Of a stretch of 64,000 nt of DNA, positions 33,138 through 41,333 are shown in pieces; position 1 is the stretch's first letter; every line of letters begins with the position of its first letter. Both the position numbers and the translations under genes were made by a program. The DNA is taken from NCBI GenBank assembly GCA_008011715.2, contig CP136508.1:1860001-1924000 (forward strand). The letters are read 5' to 3'. The DNA comes from [Empedobacter] haloabium. Its GTDB lineage: Bacteria > Pseudomonadota > Gammaproteobacteria > Burkholderiales > Burkholderiaceae_D. The notes beneath the pieces were generated by a model, which saw nothing but the letters and a program-made list of their open reading frames with translations, made no database searches and was not told the DNA's origin.

Positions 33138-33697
33138 AAACGATCTGTGTCTATTGTGGCGCCCGTCCCGGCGCCAGCCCCCTGTACGCCGACGGCGCCC
33201 GTGCGCTGGCCGCGGCATTGGTCGAACAGAACCTGGCGCTGGTCTACGGCGGCGGCAAGGTCGGCCTGATGGGCGTGGTCGCCGACGAGGTGCTGCGCCT
33301 GGGCGGCGAGGTGACGGGCGTGATCCCGAACGCGCTGGTCGAGCGCGAAGTGGGCCACACGGGCCTGACGCGCCAGTTCATCGTCAAGGACATGCACGAG
33401 CGCAAGGCCATGATGGCGCGCCTGTCGGATGGCTTCATCGCCATGCCGGGCGGCATGGGCACCCTGGAGGAACTGTTCGAGATGCTGACGTGGGGCCAGC
33501 TGGGCATCCACGACAAGCCGGTGGGCCTGCTCAACGTGGGCGGGTTCTACGAGCGCCTGGCCGCCTTCATCGGCCACGCCCGCGACGAGGGCTTCATCGG
33601 CGCCGACCACGCCGCGCGCATGCTGGTGGCGGACGAGCCGCAGGCGCTGCTGGCGCGCATGCGGGCGCTGGCGCCGGCGCAGCCGCTGTACACCTGA
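33134..33697 (+). CDS. LOG-family nucleoside 5'-monophosphate phosphoribohydrolase
   Basis: 187 residues starting at GTG, which overlaps the TetR stop. It begins KTICVYCGARPGASPLYADG; the motifs VYGGGKVGLMGVVAD and MPGGMGTLEELFEMLTW (PGGxGTxxE) are intact. LOG proteins cleave cytokinin-type or ordinary nucleoside monophosphates to free base and ribose 5-phosphate. The Arg and Glu of the active site are present in the MHERKAMM and GTLEE regions. Physiological substrate in bacteria is unclear; a purine-salvage role is the cautious reading. Confidence 0.92.
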   Translation: MKTICVYCGARPGASPLYADGARALAAALVEQNLALVYGGGKVGLMGVVADEVLRLGGEVTGVIPNALVEREVGHTGLTRQFIVKDMHERKAMMARLSDGFIAMPGGMGTLEELFEMLTWGQLGIHDKPVGLLNVGGFYERLAAFIGHARDEGFIGADHAARMLVADEPQALLARMRALAPAQPLYT

Positions 33698-33800
33698 GCT
33701 GGTGGGAGGCGGTCGGCGAGCTGGCGCGGCAGCCCGGCGCAACGGCGCTGGCCTGGGGATGGTAGTATTGACGATTCACTAACACCTTCCAGGAGTTGCG

Positions 33801-34418
33801 ATGCTGTTATACGTCGACAGTCAGTACACCAGTCCCTACGCCATGTCCGTCTTTGTCGCGCTGAAGGAGAAGGGCATCGGCTTTGAAGAGCGAACGCTGG
33901 ACCTGGAGGCGGGAGCGCGGCATGCGCCGGCGTTCGCCGCGCAGTCGCTGACGCAGCGCGTACCGACGTTGGTCGACGGCGAGTTCCGGCTGAGCGAGTC
34001 GTCGGCCATCACGGAATACCTGGACGAGGCCTATCCTGGCACGCCGCTGTATCCGGCCGATCCGAAGCTGAAGGCGCGCGCGCGCCAGGTCCAGGCCTGG
34101 CTGCGCAGCGACCTGCTGCCGATACGCCAGGAGCGCTCCACGCTGGTCGTGTTCTACCAGCCGAGCGACGCGCCGCTGTCGGCCAGCGCGCAGGCGGCCA
34201 CGCACAAGCTGTTCGCCGCCGCCGAGGCGCTGCTGCCCGAAGGCGCCGAGCACGTGTGCGGCAATTGGTCGCTGGCGGACGTCGACCTGGCCGTCATGCT
34301 GCAGCGCCTGATCCGCAATGGCGATCCAGTACCGCCGCGCCTGCGCGCCTATGCCGAACGGCAGTGGCAGCGCGCTACCGTGCAGGCCTGGGTCAAGCGC
34401 GCCCGCCCGCCGCTGTAA
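33801..34418 (+). CDS. yfcF: Glutathione S-transferase, YfcF type
   Basis: 205 residues. The thioredoxin-like N domain (YTSPYAMSVFVALKEKGIGF, QRVPTLVDGEFRLSESSAIT) and the helical C domain (QVQAWLRSDLLPIRQERSTL, LADVDLAVMLQRLIRNGDPV) match E. coli YfcF nearly block for block, including SESSAIxEYL and AWLRSDLxPIRxER. YfcF has glutathione-dependent peroxidase activity and protects against peroxide. A TTCCAGGAG site precedes the start. Monocistronic by spacing. Confidence 0.88.
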   Translation: MLLYVDSQYTSPYAMSVFVALKEKGIGFEERTLDLEAGARHAPAFAAQSLTQRVPTLVDGEFRLSESSAITEYLDEAYPGTPLYPADPKLKARARQVQAWLRSDLLPIRQERSTLVVFYQPSDAPLSASAQAATHKLFAAAEALLPEGAEHVCGNWSLADVDLAVMLQRLIRNGDPVPPRLRAYAERQWQRATVQAWVKRARPPL

Positions 34419-34440
34419 GCGCCGGCCGGCGCCACGGGGC

Positions 34441-34974
34441 TCACCAGAGCTTCTGCCCCGAGTGCTCCATCACGGTGAGATAGACCCGCACGTCGAACTC
34501 GTACTGGTGGTAGTTCGGCTCCATGTACGTGCACAGCTTGTAGAACGCCTTGTCGTGCTGCTTTTCCTTGACGTGCGCCAGCTCGTGCACGGCGATCATG
34601 CGCAAAAACTCCAGCGGCACGTCGCGGAACATGGCGGCCACCTTGATCTCGTGCTTCGCCTTGAGCTTGCCGCCCTGGACGCGCGAGATCGACGTGTGCA
34701 GCCCCAGCGCGTGGTTGATCACGTGGATCTTGTTGTCGAAGACGACCTTGTTGATCGGCTCCGCGTTGCGCAGGAACTCGGTCTTCAGGTCCTGCACGTA
34801 GTCGTACAGGGCGCGGTCGTTGCGGATGTCGTGGGCTTTCGGATAACGTTGCAGCAGCACGTCGCCCAGGCGGTCCTGGGCCAGCAGCTGGGCCACCTGG
34901 GCGCGGGTCTGGTCGGAATAGGCGCCCAGGTATTTCAAGGGCGGGTCAAACGGGTGCTGGACGGTCGAATTCAT
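34441..34974 (-). CDS. YgjP-like M48-type metallopeptidase
   Basis: 177 residues. The zinc motif HELAHVKEKQHDKAFYK (HExxH plus downstream His) lies at about residue 130, with EPNYHQYEFDVRVYLTVMEH behind it, as in YgjP / DUF45 proteins. The N-terminal 110 residues (VVFDNKIHVINHALGLHTSI) are longer than in the minimal YgjP family. No signal peptide. Such proteins are predicted metal-dependent proteases of unknown substrate. It is divergent from cho with a short shared promoter region. Confidence 0.85.
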   Translation of the reverse strand: MNSTVQHPFDPPLKYLGAYSDQTRAQVAQLLAQDRLGDVLLQRYPKAHDIRNDRALYDYVQDLKTEFLRNAEPINKVVFDNKIHVINHALGLHTSISRVQGGKLKAKHEIKVAAMFRDVPLEFLRMIAVHELAHVKEKQHDKAFYKLCTYMEPNYHQYEFDVRVYLTVMEHSGQKLW

Positions 34975-35020
34975 GGCGGCGAGACTGTACCACAGCCGCG
35001 CCAGGCCGTATCATGGCCGC

Positions 35021-35872
35021 ATGCATACCCACGTCAATTCGGTGGGGCTCCTGGTCTGCTCCGATCCGGCTCTGAACTACAGCACCCCCTCGCATATCCC
35101 GCGCGCCTGCCTGGACGCGCTGCCCCAGCAACCGGGCGTCTACCTCTTTCGCGACGAGGCCGGCGTTCCCGTCTACATCGGCAAGAGCGTCAACATCCGC
35201 CAGCGCGTGCTGTCGCACCTGCGCACGCCCGAGGAGGCGCAGCTGCTGGCACGCACCCGCCATATCGACCACGAACGCACGGGCGGCGAGATCGGTGCGC
35301 TGCTGCGCGAGGCGCAGCTGATCAAGGCGCACCAGCCGGTCTTCAACAGCAAGCTGCGGCGCATCCGCGAGATGTGCTCGATCCGCCTGGGCGGCGCGCT
35401 GCCGGAAGTGGTGTTTGCGAAGGACGTTGACTTCGGCCGCACCGACAATCTGTTCGGCCTGTTCCAGACGCCGCAAGCGGCGCGCGAGACCTTGCGTGTC
35501 ATGGCACAGGAGGCCGGACTGTGCTCCGTCATGACCGGGCTGGAGAAGGGTGCCCCGGGCCGGCCGTGCTTCGCGCGCCAGATCCGCCGCTGCCAGGGCG
35601 CCTGCACGGGCGAGGAGAGCGCGGCGGGCCATGCCGCACGGGTGCGGGCCGCGCTGGCGCCGCTGCGCGTCACGCCCTGGCCATATCCGGGACCGATCGC
35701 CATCGTGGAACGGTCCGATGGCCTGCGCCAGCGCCAGCTGGTCGACAACTGGAGCTACCTGGGCACGCGGCGCCCGCGCGGCAAGGCGCCGGCACGTTTC
35801 GACGTGGACGTCTACCGCATCCTCGTCAAGCCGCTGCTGGCCGGCGCGCTGGCGATCGAGCAGCTGGCCTAG
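35021..35872 (+). CDS. cho: Cho-type excision nuclease (UvrC homologue)
   Basis: 283 residues. A GIY-YIG nuclease domain (QPGVYLFRDEAGVPVYIGKS, about residues 28-47, with the Glu of LLREAQLIKAHQPVFNSKL) is followed by the Cho-like cysteine region CFARQIRRCQGACTGEESAA. It lacks UvrB-binding and C-terminal (HhH) domains of UvrC, as expected for Cho, which makes the 3' incision in nucleotide excision repair. In E. coli cho is SOS-induced; I found no clean CTGT-N8-ACAG box here. No ribosome site precedes ATG 35021; a TATCAT element 6 nt ahead allows a leaderless mRNA. Confidence 0.87.
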   Translation: MHTHVNSVGLLVCSDPALNYSTPSHIPRACLDALPQQPGVYLFRDEAGVPVYIGKSVNIRQRVLSHLRTPEEAQLLARTRHIDHERTGGEIGALLREAQLIKAHQPVFNSKLRRIREMCSIRLGGALPEVVFAKDVDFGRTDNLFGLFQTPQAARETLRVMAQEAGLCSVMTGLEKGAPGRPCFARQIRRCQGACTGEESAAGHAARVRAALAPLRVTPWPYPGPIAIVERSDGLRQRQLVDNWSYLGTRRPRGKAPARFDVDVYRILVKPLLAGALAIEQLA

Positions 35873-35948
35873 CGGGCGCCACGATACGGTTGGGCTCGTT
35901 ACAGTGGCGTGGTTGACAAATCATTCACATCAAAGGAGCCCGACCAAT

Positions 35949-36404
35949 ATGCCCAGCCTGCTTTCTTCCGCCTTGATCGGCGCCGTCGCCAGCGCCCGTT
36001 CGATGACGCCGATGGCCACCATCGCCGCCGCCCGGCTTGCCAAGCGCGACACCCCGGGCGAACTGTTCCTGCTCGATCGCCCCTTGTTCAGATACGGTGC
36101 CCTGGCCATGGGCGTGGGCGAACTGGCCGGCGACAAGATGAAGACGGCGCCTGACCGCACCGTCTTTCTCGGCCTGCTGGCGCGCGTGATGAGCGCGGGG
36201 ATCGCCGGCGCGGCCCTGGCGCCGCAGGGCCAGGAGAAGACGGGCGCCGCGCTGGCGGTCGCCACGGCCGTGCCGCTGGCCTACCTGACCTTGGCCAAGC
36301 GCAAGGACGCGATGGCGCGCATCGGCCAGACCAAGAGCGGCCTGATCGAGGATGCGCTGGTGGTGGCCGCCGGGGCGGCCGTGGTGGCGCTGGCGACGCG
36401 GTAG
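35949..36404 (+). CDS. DUF4126 membrane protein
   Basis: 151 residues with several hydrophobic stretches (LLSSALIGAVASARSMTPMA, LGLLARVMSAGIAGAALAPQ, LIEDALVVAAGAAVVALATR). The motif RSMTPMATIAAARLAKRD is typical of DUF4126. AAAGGAG lies 12 nt before ATG 35949. These are small inner-membrane proteins without assigned function. A 20-bp palindrome follows, facing the class V aminotransferase gene. Confidence 0.8.
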   Translation: MPSLLSSALIGAVASARSMTPMATIAAARLAKRDTPGELFLLDRPLFRYGALAMGVGELAGDKMKTAPDRTVFLGLLARVMSAGIAGAALAPQGQEKTGAALAVATAVPLAYLTLAKRKDAMARIGQTKSGLIEDALVVAAGAAVVALATR

Positions 36405-36418
36405 GGAGTAAACCCAAT

Positions 36419-36438
36419 GGTGTCAGGCGCCTGACACC
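36419..36438. repeat. Perfect 20-bp palindrome between convergent genes
   Basis: GGTGTCAGGC followed by GCCTGACACC. It sits in the 39-bp gap between the DUF4126 gene and the converging aminotransferase. Same GTGxCAGGC core as other palindromes in the window. Confidence 0.7.
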
Positions 36439-36443
36439 GGGGG

Positions 36444-37802
36444 CTATGCGGCGTCGTAGCCGACCTGCTGCAGCGAACGCTCCAGCTCCGCCGCGCCCGC
36501 CGGCAGGTCGACCTGCGCGCCCAGGTCGCGCATCGTCGAGCCGAACGCGTGCAAGGTGCGGAACAGGTGGTGCGCGCGGCACTGCTCGCCCATCTGGCCG
36601 ATGCGCACGATGTCCAGGCCGAACGAGCCCGAGATCTCGACCCGGTAGCGGCGCGAGATGTGGGCGCAGACTTGCCGGCGGTCGATCCCGGCCGGTACTT
36701 CGATGCCGATCACCGAATGCAGGCGCGAGTCGGGCCGGCCGTACAGCGCCAGGCCGAGCGCCTCGATGGCGCGCTGCATGGCCGTGGAACAGCCGGCGTG
36801 GCGCGCGAAGCGGCGTTCCAGTGTCTCCTGGCACACCAGGTGCAGCGCCTCGTGCAGCGCCAGGATGCCGGAGACGGGTGCGGTGTAGTGGTAGGAGGCG
36901 TGGTGCCAGAACTGCGCGGCCAGCTTGGCATCCAGGCACCAGTGCGGCGGGTCGGCCGGGCGGTTCTCGATACGGTCCCAGGCCCGTTGCGACAGGGCGA
37001 TCAGCGACACGCCGGGAATCGACGACAGCCCCTTCTGCCCGCCGGTGACGACGACGTCGATGCCCCATTCGTCCATCAGGAGCGGCGTCGTGCTGAGCGT
37101 GCAGACGGCATCGGCCACGACCAGGCAGCCGGCCGCGCGTGCCAGCCGGGCGATCTCGGCCAGGTGGTGGTTGAACGTCGTGGACGAGGTCTCGCCGTGG
37201 GCCACCGTCAGCACGGCCGGCCGTACCCGCGCCAGCGTGGCCTCCAGTTGCGCCAGGTCGACGACCTCGCCCAGCGGCACTTCCAGCGTTTCGACGTCGC
37301 CGCCGACGCGGCGCGCCATGTCGGCGAAGCGCGAGCTGAAGTAGCCGTTGCAGACCGACAGCACCTTCGTGCCGGGCCAGACCAGGTTGGTGATGCTCAT
37401 CTCCATCGCGGCCGAACCGGGACCGGCGACGCCGATGATCCACGGCGACGCGGTCTGGAACACGTAGCGCGCCATCGACTGCACCTGGCCGATGATGCGG
37501 GCCATCGTATCGCCCAGGTGGTTGATGACGATCGAGTTGGCGTGCGCCACGCGCGCCGGGATCGGCACCGGGCCGGCTCCCATCATCAGCAGCGGTTCGG
37601 CCGGCAACAGGGAGTCCAGTGTCTCGATCACCGGCTGCGCAATGGGCATCGCCGCTCGCGCCGCCGCGGCATCGGCCGCCGCGGCATCGGCCGCCGCGGC
37701 ATCGGCCGCCGCCGCATCGGCCGCCGCGGCCGCGCTGGCGGCGGAACGGGTCGTGTCGGTGGTGCAGGCTTCCTGCAGGGCGTGGTGAGTCGGGATGGGC
37801 AT
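36444..37802 (-). CDS. Class V aminotransferase (alanine-glyoxylate / serine-pyruvate type) with N-terminal Ala-Asp repeat
   Basis: 452 residues. The enzyme core starts near residue 55 with LLPAEPLLMMGAGPVPIPAR. It shows AGPGSAAMEMSI, VVADAVCTLSTTP (Asp holding the PLP ring) and TGGQKGLSSIPGVS (Lys for the Schiff base), then YHYTAPVSGILALHEAL, as in AGXT/SPT-like class V enzymes. Residues about 20-50 are an unusual low-complexity run of (D)AAAA units from a 15-bp tandem repeat. ATG 37802 is chosen because the core is preceded by no better site. Reaction: transfer of an amino group to glyoxylate or pyruvate; exact pair unknown. Confidence 0.88.
   Translation of the reverse strand: MPIPTHHALQEACTTDTTRSAASAAAAADAAAADAAAADAAAADAAAARAAMPIAQPVIETLDSLLPAEPLLMMGAGPVPIPARVAHANSIVINHLGDTMARIIGQVQSMARYVFQTASPWIIGVAGPGSAAMEMSITNLVWPGTKVLSVCNGYFSSRFADMARRVGGDVETLEVPLGEVVDLAQLEATLARVRPAVLTVAHGETSSTTFNHHLAEIARLARAAGCLVVADAVCTLSTTPLLMDEWGIDVVVTGGQKGLSSIPGVSLIALSQRAWDRIENRPADPPHWCLDAKLAAQFWHHASYHYTAPVSGILALHEALHLVCQETLERRFARHAGCSTAMQRAIEALGLALYGRPDSRLHSVIGIEVPAGIDRRQVCAHISRRYRVEISGSFGLDIVRIGQMGEQCRAHHLFRTLHAFGSTMRDLGAQVDLPAGAAELERSLQQVGYDAA
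37660..37730. repeat. 15-bp in-frame tandem repeat inside the aminotransferase gene
   Basis: Unit GCCGCCGCGGCATCG, nearly five copies (37660, 37675, 37690, 37705 with one base change, 37720 partial). On the coding strand it gives DAAAA units. Unit length is a multiple of three, so copy changes keep the frame. Such tracts commonly vary by slippage. Confidence 0.85.
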
Positions 37803-38178
37803 GGCGATCCTTTGCAAGGCGGTTGAAAGACGAGGCGGGGGACGGGAGGGCGCTGGTAGGCCGACTGGTTGCAAGGGCCAGCGGGATGGGCTGGCGGCGG
37901 CCGGCTCCCGGCGGGAGCGCGACGCAGCAGGACGACGGCCGGGGATGGTGGCGGTCGGGTACGATCGATTCTAGCAGCGTTGTTGCAATCCGGGCAATGG
38001 CGCCGCGAGCCAATCGGCTGGGCGCCCCGGCTGCCCGCGCTCGGCCGAAGTGACTACAGCGCCCCGCTATATAATCAGGTATATTGCGCTTTCATTAACC
38101 AGGCTTGCTGTTCACCATGTCCAGTCTTCCGTTCACGTTCGCGCCTTCCGCCTGGCCCGTCAGCCGCGCCAGCCAGCC
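37803..38178. other. Intergenic region between aminotransferase and modB
   Basis: 376 bp between divergent genes. It has a ModE box at 38065-38088 next to modB and GC-rich DNA toward the aminotransferase. I see no substrate-binding protein gene (modA) or other reading frame of substance. Confidence 0.6.
38065..38088 (+). promoter_or_regulatory. ModE operator (molybdate box)
   Basis: CGCTATATA ATCAGG TATATTGCG fits the known ModE element (CGnTATATA-N6-TATATnnCG). A TATAAT -10-like hexamer (38070-38075) lies inside it, so bound ModE-molybdate would block RNA polymerase. The operon it controls, modB-modC-modE, begins 91 bp downstream. Confidence 0.85.
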
Positions 38179-38853
38179 ATGACCGAACCGGCACTGACCG
38201 CGCTGGGCCTGTCGCTGAAGGTCGCCCTGTGGGCCACCGGCATCGATCTCGTGCTGGGCATGGGCGTGGCCTACCTGCTGGCGCGCGCCCGCTTTCCCGG
38301 CCGCGAGTTGCTCGATGCGCTGCTGACCCTGCCCATGGTGATGCCGCCGACGGTGCTGGGCTACTACCTGCTGGTCGTCATCGGCCGCAACGGCCCGCTG
38401 GGCCGCTGGTTGCACGACAGCTTCGGCATCAACCTGATCTTCACGTGGCAGGCGGCCGTCATCGCCGCCGCCATCGTCGCCTTTCCCCTGGTGCTGAAGG
38501 GCGCCCGCGCGGCGTTCGAGACGGTGGACGTGCAACTGGAGCAGGCCGCGCGCGTGCTGGGCGTCTCCGAGATCGGCGTGTTCCTGCGCGTGACCCTGCC
38601 GCTGGCCTGGCGCGGCATCCTGGCCGGCACCTTGCTGGCCTTCGCCCGTTCGATGGGCGAGTTCGGCGCCACCCTGATGGTCGCCGGCAGCATTCCCGGC
38701 CGCACGCAGACACTGTCGATCGCCGTCTACGAAGCCGTGCAGGCGGGGCAGGACGACACGGCCAACTTGCTGGTGCTGATCACGTCCGCCACCTGCGTGC
38801 TGGTGCTCGTGCTGGCCAGCCGGCTCGCGCCCGGCCGGAGCGTCTCAGCATGA
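38179..38853 (+). CDS. modB: Molybdate ABC transporter permease ModB
   Basis: 224 residues with five membrane segments. The permease signature FARSMGEFGATLMVAGSIPG, which contacts the ATPase, and DALLTLPMVMPPTVLGYYLL are typical of ModB. It starts MTEPALTALGLSLKVALW; no clear ribosome site is seen at ATG 38179. First gene of modBCE; its stop overlaps the modC start (ATGA). A molybdate-binding ModA is expected as partner but is not encoded nearby. Confidence 0.94.
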   Translation: MTEPALTALGLSLKVALWATGIDLVLGMGVAYLLARARFPGRELLDALLTLPMVMPPTVLGYYLLVVIGRNGPLGRWLHDSFGINLIFTWQAAVIAAAIVAFPLVLKGARAAFETVDVQLEQAARVLGVSEIGVFLRVTLPLAWRGILAGTLLAFARSMGEFGATLMVAGSIPGRTQTLSIAVYEAVQAGQDDTANLLVLITSATCVLVLVLASRLAPGRSVSA

Positions 38854-39527
38854 GCATCCACGTCGACATCGCCAGCACCCTGCGCTCGGGCGCGCGCACG
38901 TTCCAGCTGCGGGCGCGCTTCGCCGCGGCGGGCAAGCGCGTCGTCATCTACGGTGCCTCGGGCGCGGGCAAGAGCCAGATGCTGAAAGCCATCGCCGGGC
39001 TGACGCGGCCCGATGCCGGCCGCATCGAGTTGTCCGGCCGCGTGCTGTTCGACCGCGCCGCGCGCATCGACGTGTCGCCGCAGCGGCGCCGGGTCGGCTA
39101 CCTGTTCCAGGATTACGCGCTGTTCCCGCACCTGAACGTGCGCCAGAACATCGCCTTCGGCCTGCAGCGGGGCTGGCGCAATCCGCCGCGGCGCGGCGAC
39201 AGCGCCGCCGTCGATTACTGGCTGCACGCGTTCGAGCTGGACGCCGTGGCGCAGCAGGCGCCCGAGCAGCTGTCCGGCGGCCAGCGCCAGCGCGTGGCCC
39301 TGGCGCGCGCGCTGGTGGCGGAACCGGCCGCGCTGCTGCTGGACGAGCCGTTCGCGGCGCTCGACCCGGCCCTGCGCGTGCGCATGCGCGCCGAGCTGGA
39401 CGCCCTGCAGCGCCGGCTGGACATTCCGATGCTGTTGATCACGCACGATCCGGACGACGCGGCCCACTTCGGCGGCCAGGTGCTGACGATGGCGGACGGC
39501 GTCATCGTCGGGGAGCGCTTCCTGTGA
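38850..39527 (+). CDS. modC: Molybdate ABC transporter ATP-binding protein ModC (short form)
   Basis: 225 residues. Walker A GASGAGKSQ, Q-loop FQDYALFPHL, signature LSGGQRQRVALARAL, Walker B LLLDEPFAALD and His switch LLITHDPDD are all present. The protein stops after VLTMADGVIVGERFL: the C-terminal TOBE/Mop domain of standard ModC (about 350 residues) is absent. Molybdate sensing may instead rest on the tandem TOBE domains of ModE next door. Overlaps modB (ATGA) and modE (GTGA). Confidence 0.93.
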   Translation: MSIHVDIASTLRSGARTFQLRARFAAAGKRVVIYGASGAGKSQMLKAIAGLTRPDAGRIELSGRVLFDRAARIDVSPQRRRVGYLFQDYALFPHLNVRQNIAFGLQRGWRNPPRRGDSAAVDYWLHAFELDAVAQQAPEQLSGGQRQRVALARALVAEPAALLLDEPFAALDPALRVRMRAELDALQRRLDIPMLLITHDPDDAAHFGGQVLTMADGVIVGERFL

Positions 39528-40333
39528 GCGCCGGCAAGCTGGCCTTGCAGGGCAAGCTGTGGCTGACGACGGACGGCCAGCACCTGGGCGGCCCGGACCG
39601 CATGGCGCTGCTGGCAGCGATCGGCGCGCACGGTTCGATCACGCAGGCCGCCAAGGCCGTGGGCATGAGCTACAAGGCGGCGTGGGACGCCGTCGAGACG
39701 ATGAACAACCTGGCCGGCACCGCGCTGGTGGAGCGGCTGGCGGGAGGCAAGGGCGGTGGCGGCACCCGGCTGACGCCACGCGGCGCGCAACTGGTCGAGA
39801 ACTTTCGCCGGCTGGAGGATGCGCACCGCCGCTTCGTCGACTACCTGGACCGCCAGCACGACGGCCTGGCCATGGCACTGCCCGACCTCGACCTGATGAG
39901 GAACATGACCATGAAGACCAGCGCACGCAACCAGTTCGCCGGCACCGTCACGAAGCTGGTGCCCGGCGCCGTCAACGACGAGGTCACGCTGGCCATCGTC
40001 GGCGGCCAGCGGATCGTTGCCATCGTCACGCACGACAGCACCGTCAGCCTGGGCCTGGCGCCCGGTGTGGCGGCGTTCGCGCTGGTGAAGGCGTCGTCGA
40101 TCATCGTGGCGGTAGAGGGCGATGGCGGCCGCTTGTCCGCCCGCAACCGGCTGACGGGCACGATCGCGCGCGTGCGCGCGGGGGCCGTGAATACGGACGT
40201 GACGATCGCGTTGGCGGGCGGCGGCACGGTCGGTGCGACGGTGACGCGGGACAGCGAGGAAGCGCTCGAGCTGCGCGAGGGGATGGAGGCTACGGCCGTG
40301 TTCAAGGCCAGCAGCGTGATTGTCGGGGTATAG
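39524..40333 (+). CDS. modE: Molybdate-dependent regulator ModE
   Basis: 269 residues, start GTG overlapping modC. The N-terminal winged helix is LysR-like (LLAAIGAHGSITQAAKAVGM, SYKAAWDAVETMNN). Two Mop/TOBE repeats follow (about 130-200 and 203-269): SARNQFAGTVTKLVPGAVND and SARNRLTGTIARVRAGAVNT, each ending in KASSxIVxV. The tandem Mop pair binds molybdate and lets ModE bind its operator. The box at 38065 makes the operon autoregulated. The TAG stop lies inside the first arm of a repeat element. Confidence 0.95.
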   Translation: MSAGKLALQGKLWLTTDGQHLGGPDRMALLAAIGAHGSITQAAKAVGMSYKAAWDAVETMNNLAGTALVERLAGGKGGGGTRLTPRGAQLVENFRRLEDAHRRFVDYLDRQHDGLAMALPDLDLMRNMTMKTSARNQFAGTVTKLVPGAVNDEVTLAIVGGQRIVAIVTHDSTVSLGLAPGVAAFALVKASSIIVAVEGDGGRLSARNRLTGTIARVRAGAVNTDVTIALAGGGTVGATVTRDSEEALELREGMEATAVFKASSVIVGV

Positions 40334-40490
40334 GGTCGGTCCCTTCGGGACTGACCCTGAAGTTTGCTTATTGGTCAGCGAAGCCGAACTTCGGGGTCAT
40401 GGTGCCGGCCTGCATGCCGGCACCGCTACGCAGGCGAGGAGCCATGCTCCTCGAAACCCCTGCTGCGCTCCCCTGCGGGGACAGACCCCA
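40331..40490. repeat. Intergenic repeat element with four hairpins (long copy)
   Basis: It starts at the modE stop codon with AGGGTCGGTCCC / GGGACTGACCCT (40332-40358), continues CTGAAGTTTG and CGAACTTCGGGGTC, and ends with TGCGGGGACAGACCCC (40474-40489). Inside are a perfect 9-bp hairpin GGTGCCGGC / GCCGGCACC (40401-40424) and a 7-bp hairpin GAGGAGC / GCTCCTC (40436-40452). The element at 58652 shares both ends and the CGAACTTCGGGGTC block. It lies between convergent modE and dps. Confidence 0.75.
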
Positions 40491-40495
40491 ACTGC

Positions 40496-41035
40496 TCAAG
40501 CCCCGCGGGTGGACTCGAACAGGAACCAGATCCGTTCCTCGGCTTCGTCGATCCAGTTCTCCAGCAGACTGGCGGTGGCGATGTCGTTGTCCTCGTCGCA
40601 TACCTCATGCACCTCGCGCATCGACTTGACCAGCGCCTGGTTGTCGTTGCGCAGCTCTTCCAGCATCGCCGTCGCGTCGACGAATTCCTTGTCGTTGTCC
40701 TGGATGCGCTGCAGCGAGGCGATGTGCTTGATCGAGCGGATCGTCGTGCCGCCCAGCTTGCGCACGCGTTCGGCGATCGGGTCCAGCATCGCGTAGATCG
40801 CGGCCGCCTGCTCGTCCAGCAGCAGGTGGTGCGAGCGGAAGTGCGGGCCGCTCACGTGCCAGTGGAAATTCTTGCACTTGACGTACAGCGCGAACGTGTC
40901 CGCCAGCAGGGCGTTCAGGCCTTCGGCCACGTCCTTGCGGGCCTTCTTGCCCAGGTCGGTCGGGGTCTTCAGCGCGTCGACCGGGTTGCGCTCGGACTTC
41001 TGTTCATTCGATTGCTTGTCGTATTGTTCGTTCAT
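40496..41035 (-). CDS. dps: Dps-family ferroxidase / DNA-protection protein
   Basis: 179 residues. The Dps ferroxidase signature is intact: FHWHVSGPHFRSHHLLLDEQ followed by AAIYAMLDPIAERVRKLGGT, giving the inter-subunit His, Asp and Glu ligands. The N-terminal 30 residues are charged (YDKQSNEQKSERNPVDALKT), fit for DNA contact. It oxidises Fe2+ with peroxide and mineralises it in a 12-mer. A 298-bp upstream gap should hold its promoter. Converges with modE across the repeat element. Confidence 0.93.
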   Translation of the reverse strand: MNEQYDKQSNEQKSERNPVDALKTPTDLGKKARKDVAEGLNALLADTFALYVKCKNFHWHVSGPHFRSHHLLLDEQAAAIYAMLDPIAERVRKLGGTTIRSIKHIASLQRIQDNDKEFVDATAMLEELRNDNQALVKSMREVHEVCDEDNDIATASLLENWIDEAEERIWFLFESTRGA

Positions 41036-41333
41036 GTCTGCCTCTTCGTTTGTGAGTGTTCAGTAGTGAATGAATCTGAAATTCATTGTATCGCAGACAA
41101 TAAAAACACGTCCTGAACGGTGCGCCCACCCCCGGAAGGGCCAGCCTCCCTCTAAAGGCAGACGGAATGCGGCTTCGCCATCGTTGATCGGGCACCGGGC
41201 GGGAGCGCTGCCGACCCGGCAATGAACCGGCGACATGCGGCCCGGACGCCGCACCGCCCCGGCACGGGGCGGATGCGACGACGGGACGTGCGCAAGCCGG
41301 CCGGAATGGCCGGCCCCGGCATGATTGCTGGCG

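Noticed and set aside
34985..35000. LexA/SOS box before cho
   Set aside because: CTGTACCACAG has the right half-sites but only 3 bp between them instead of 8.
37660..37730. CRISPR-like array
   Set aside because: The repeat is a 15-bp in-frame tandem array without spacers inside a coding region.
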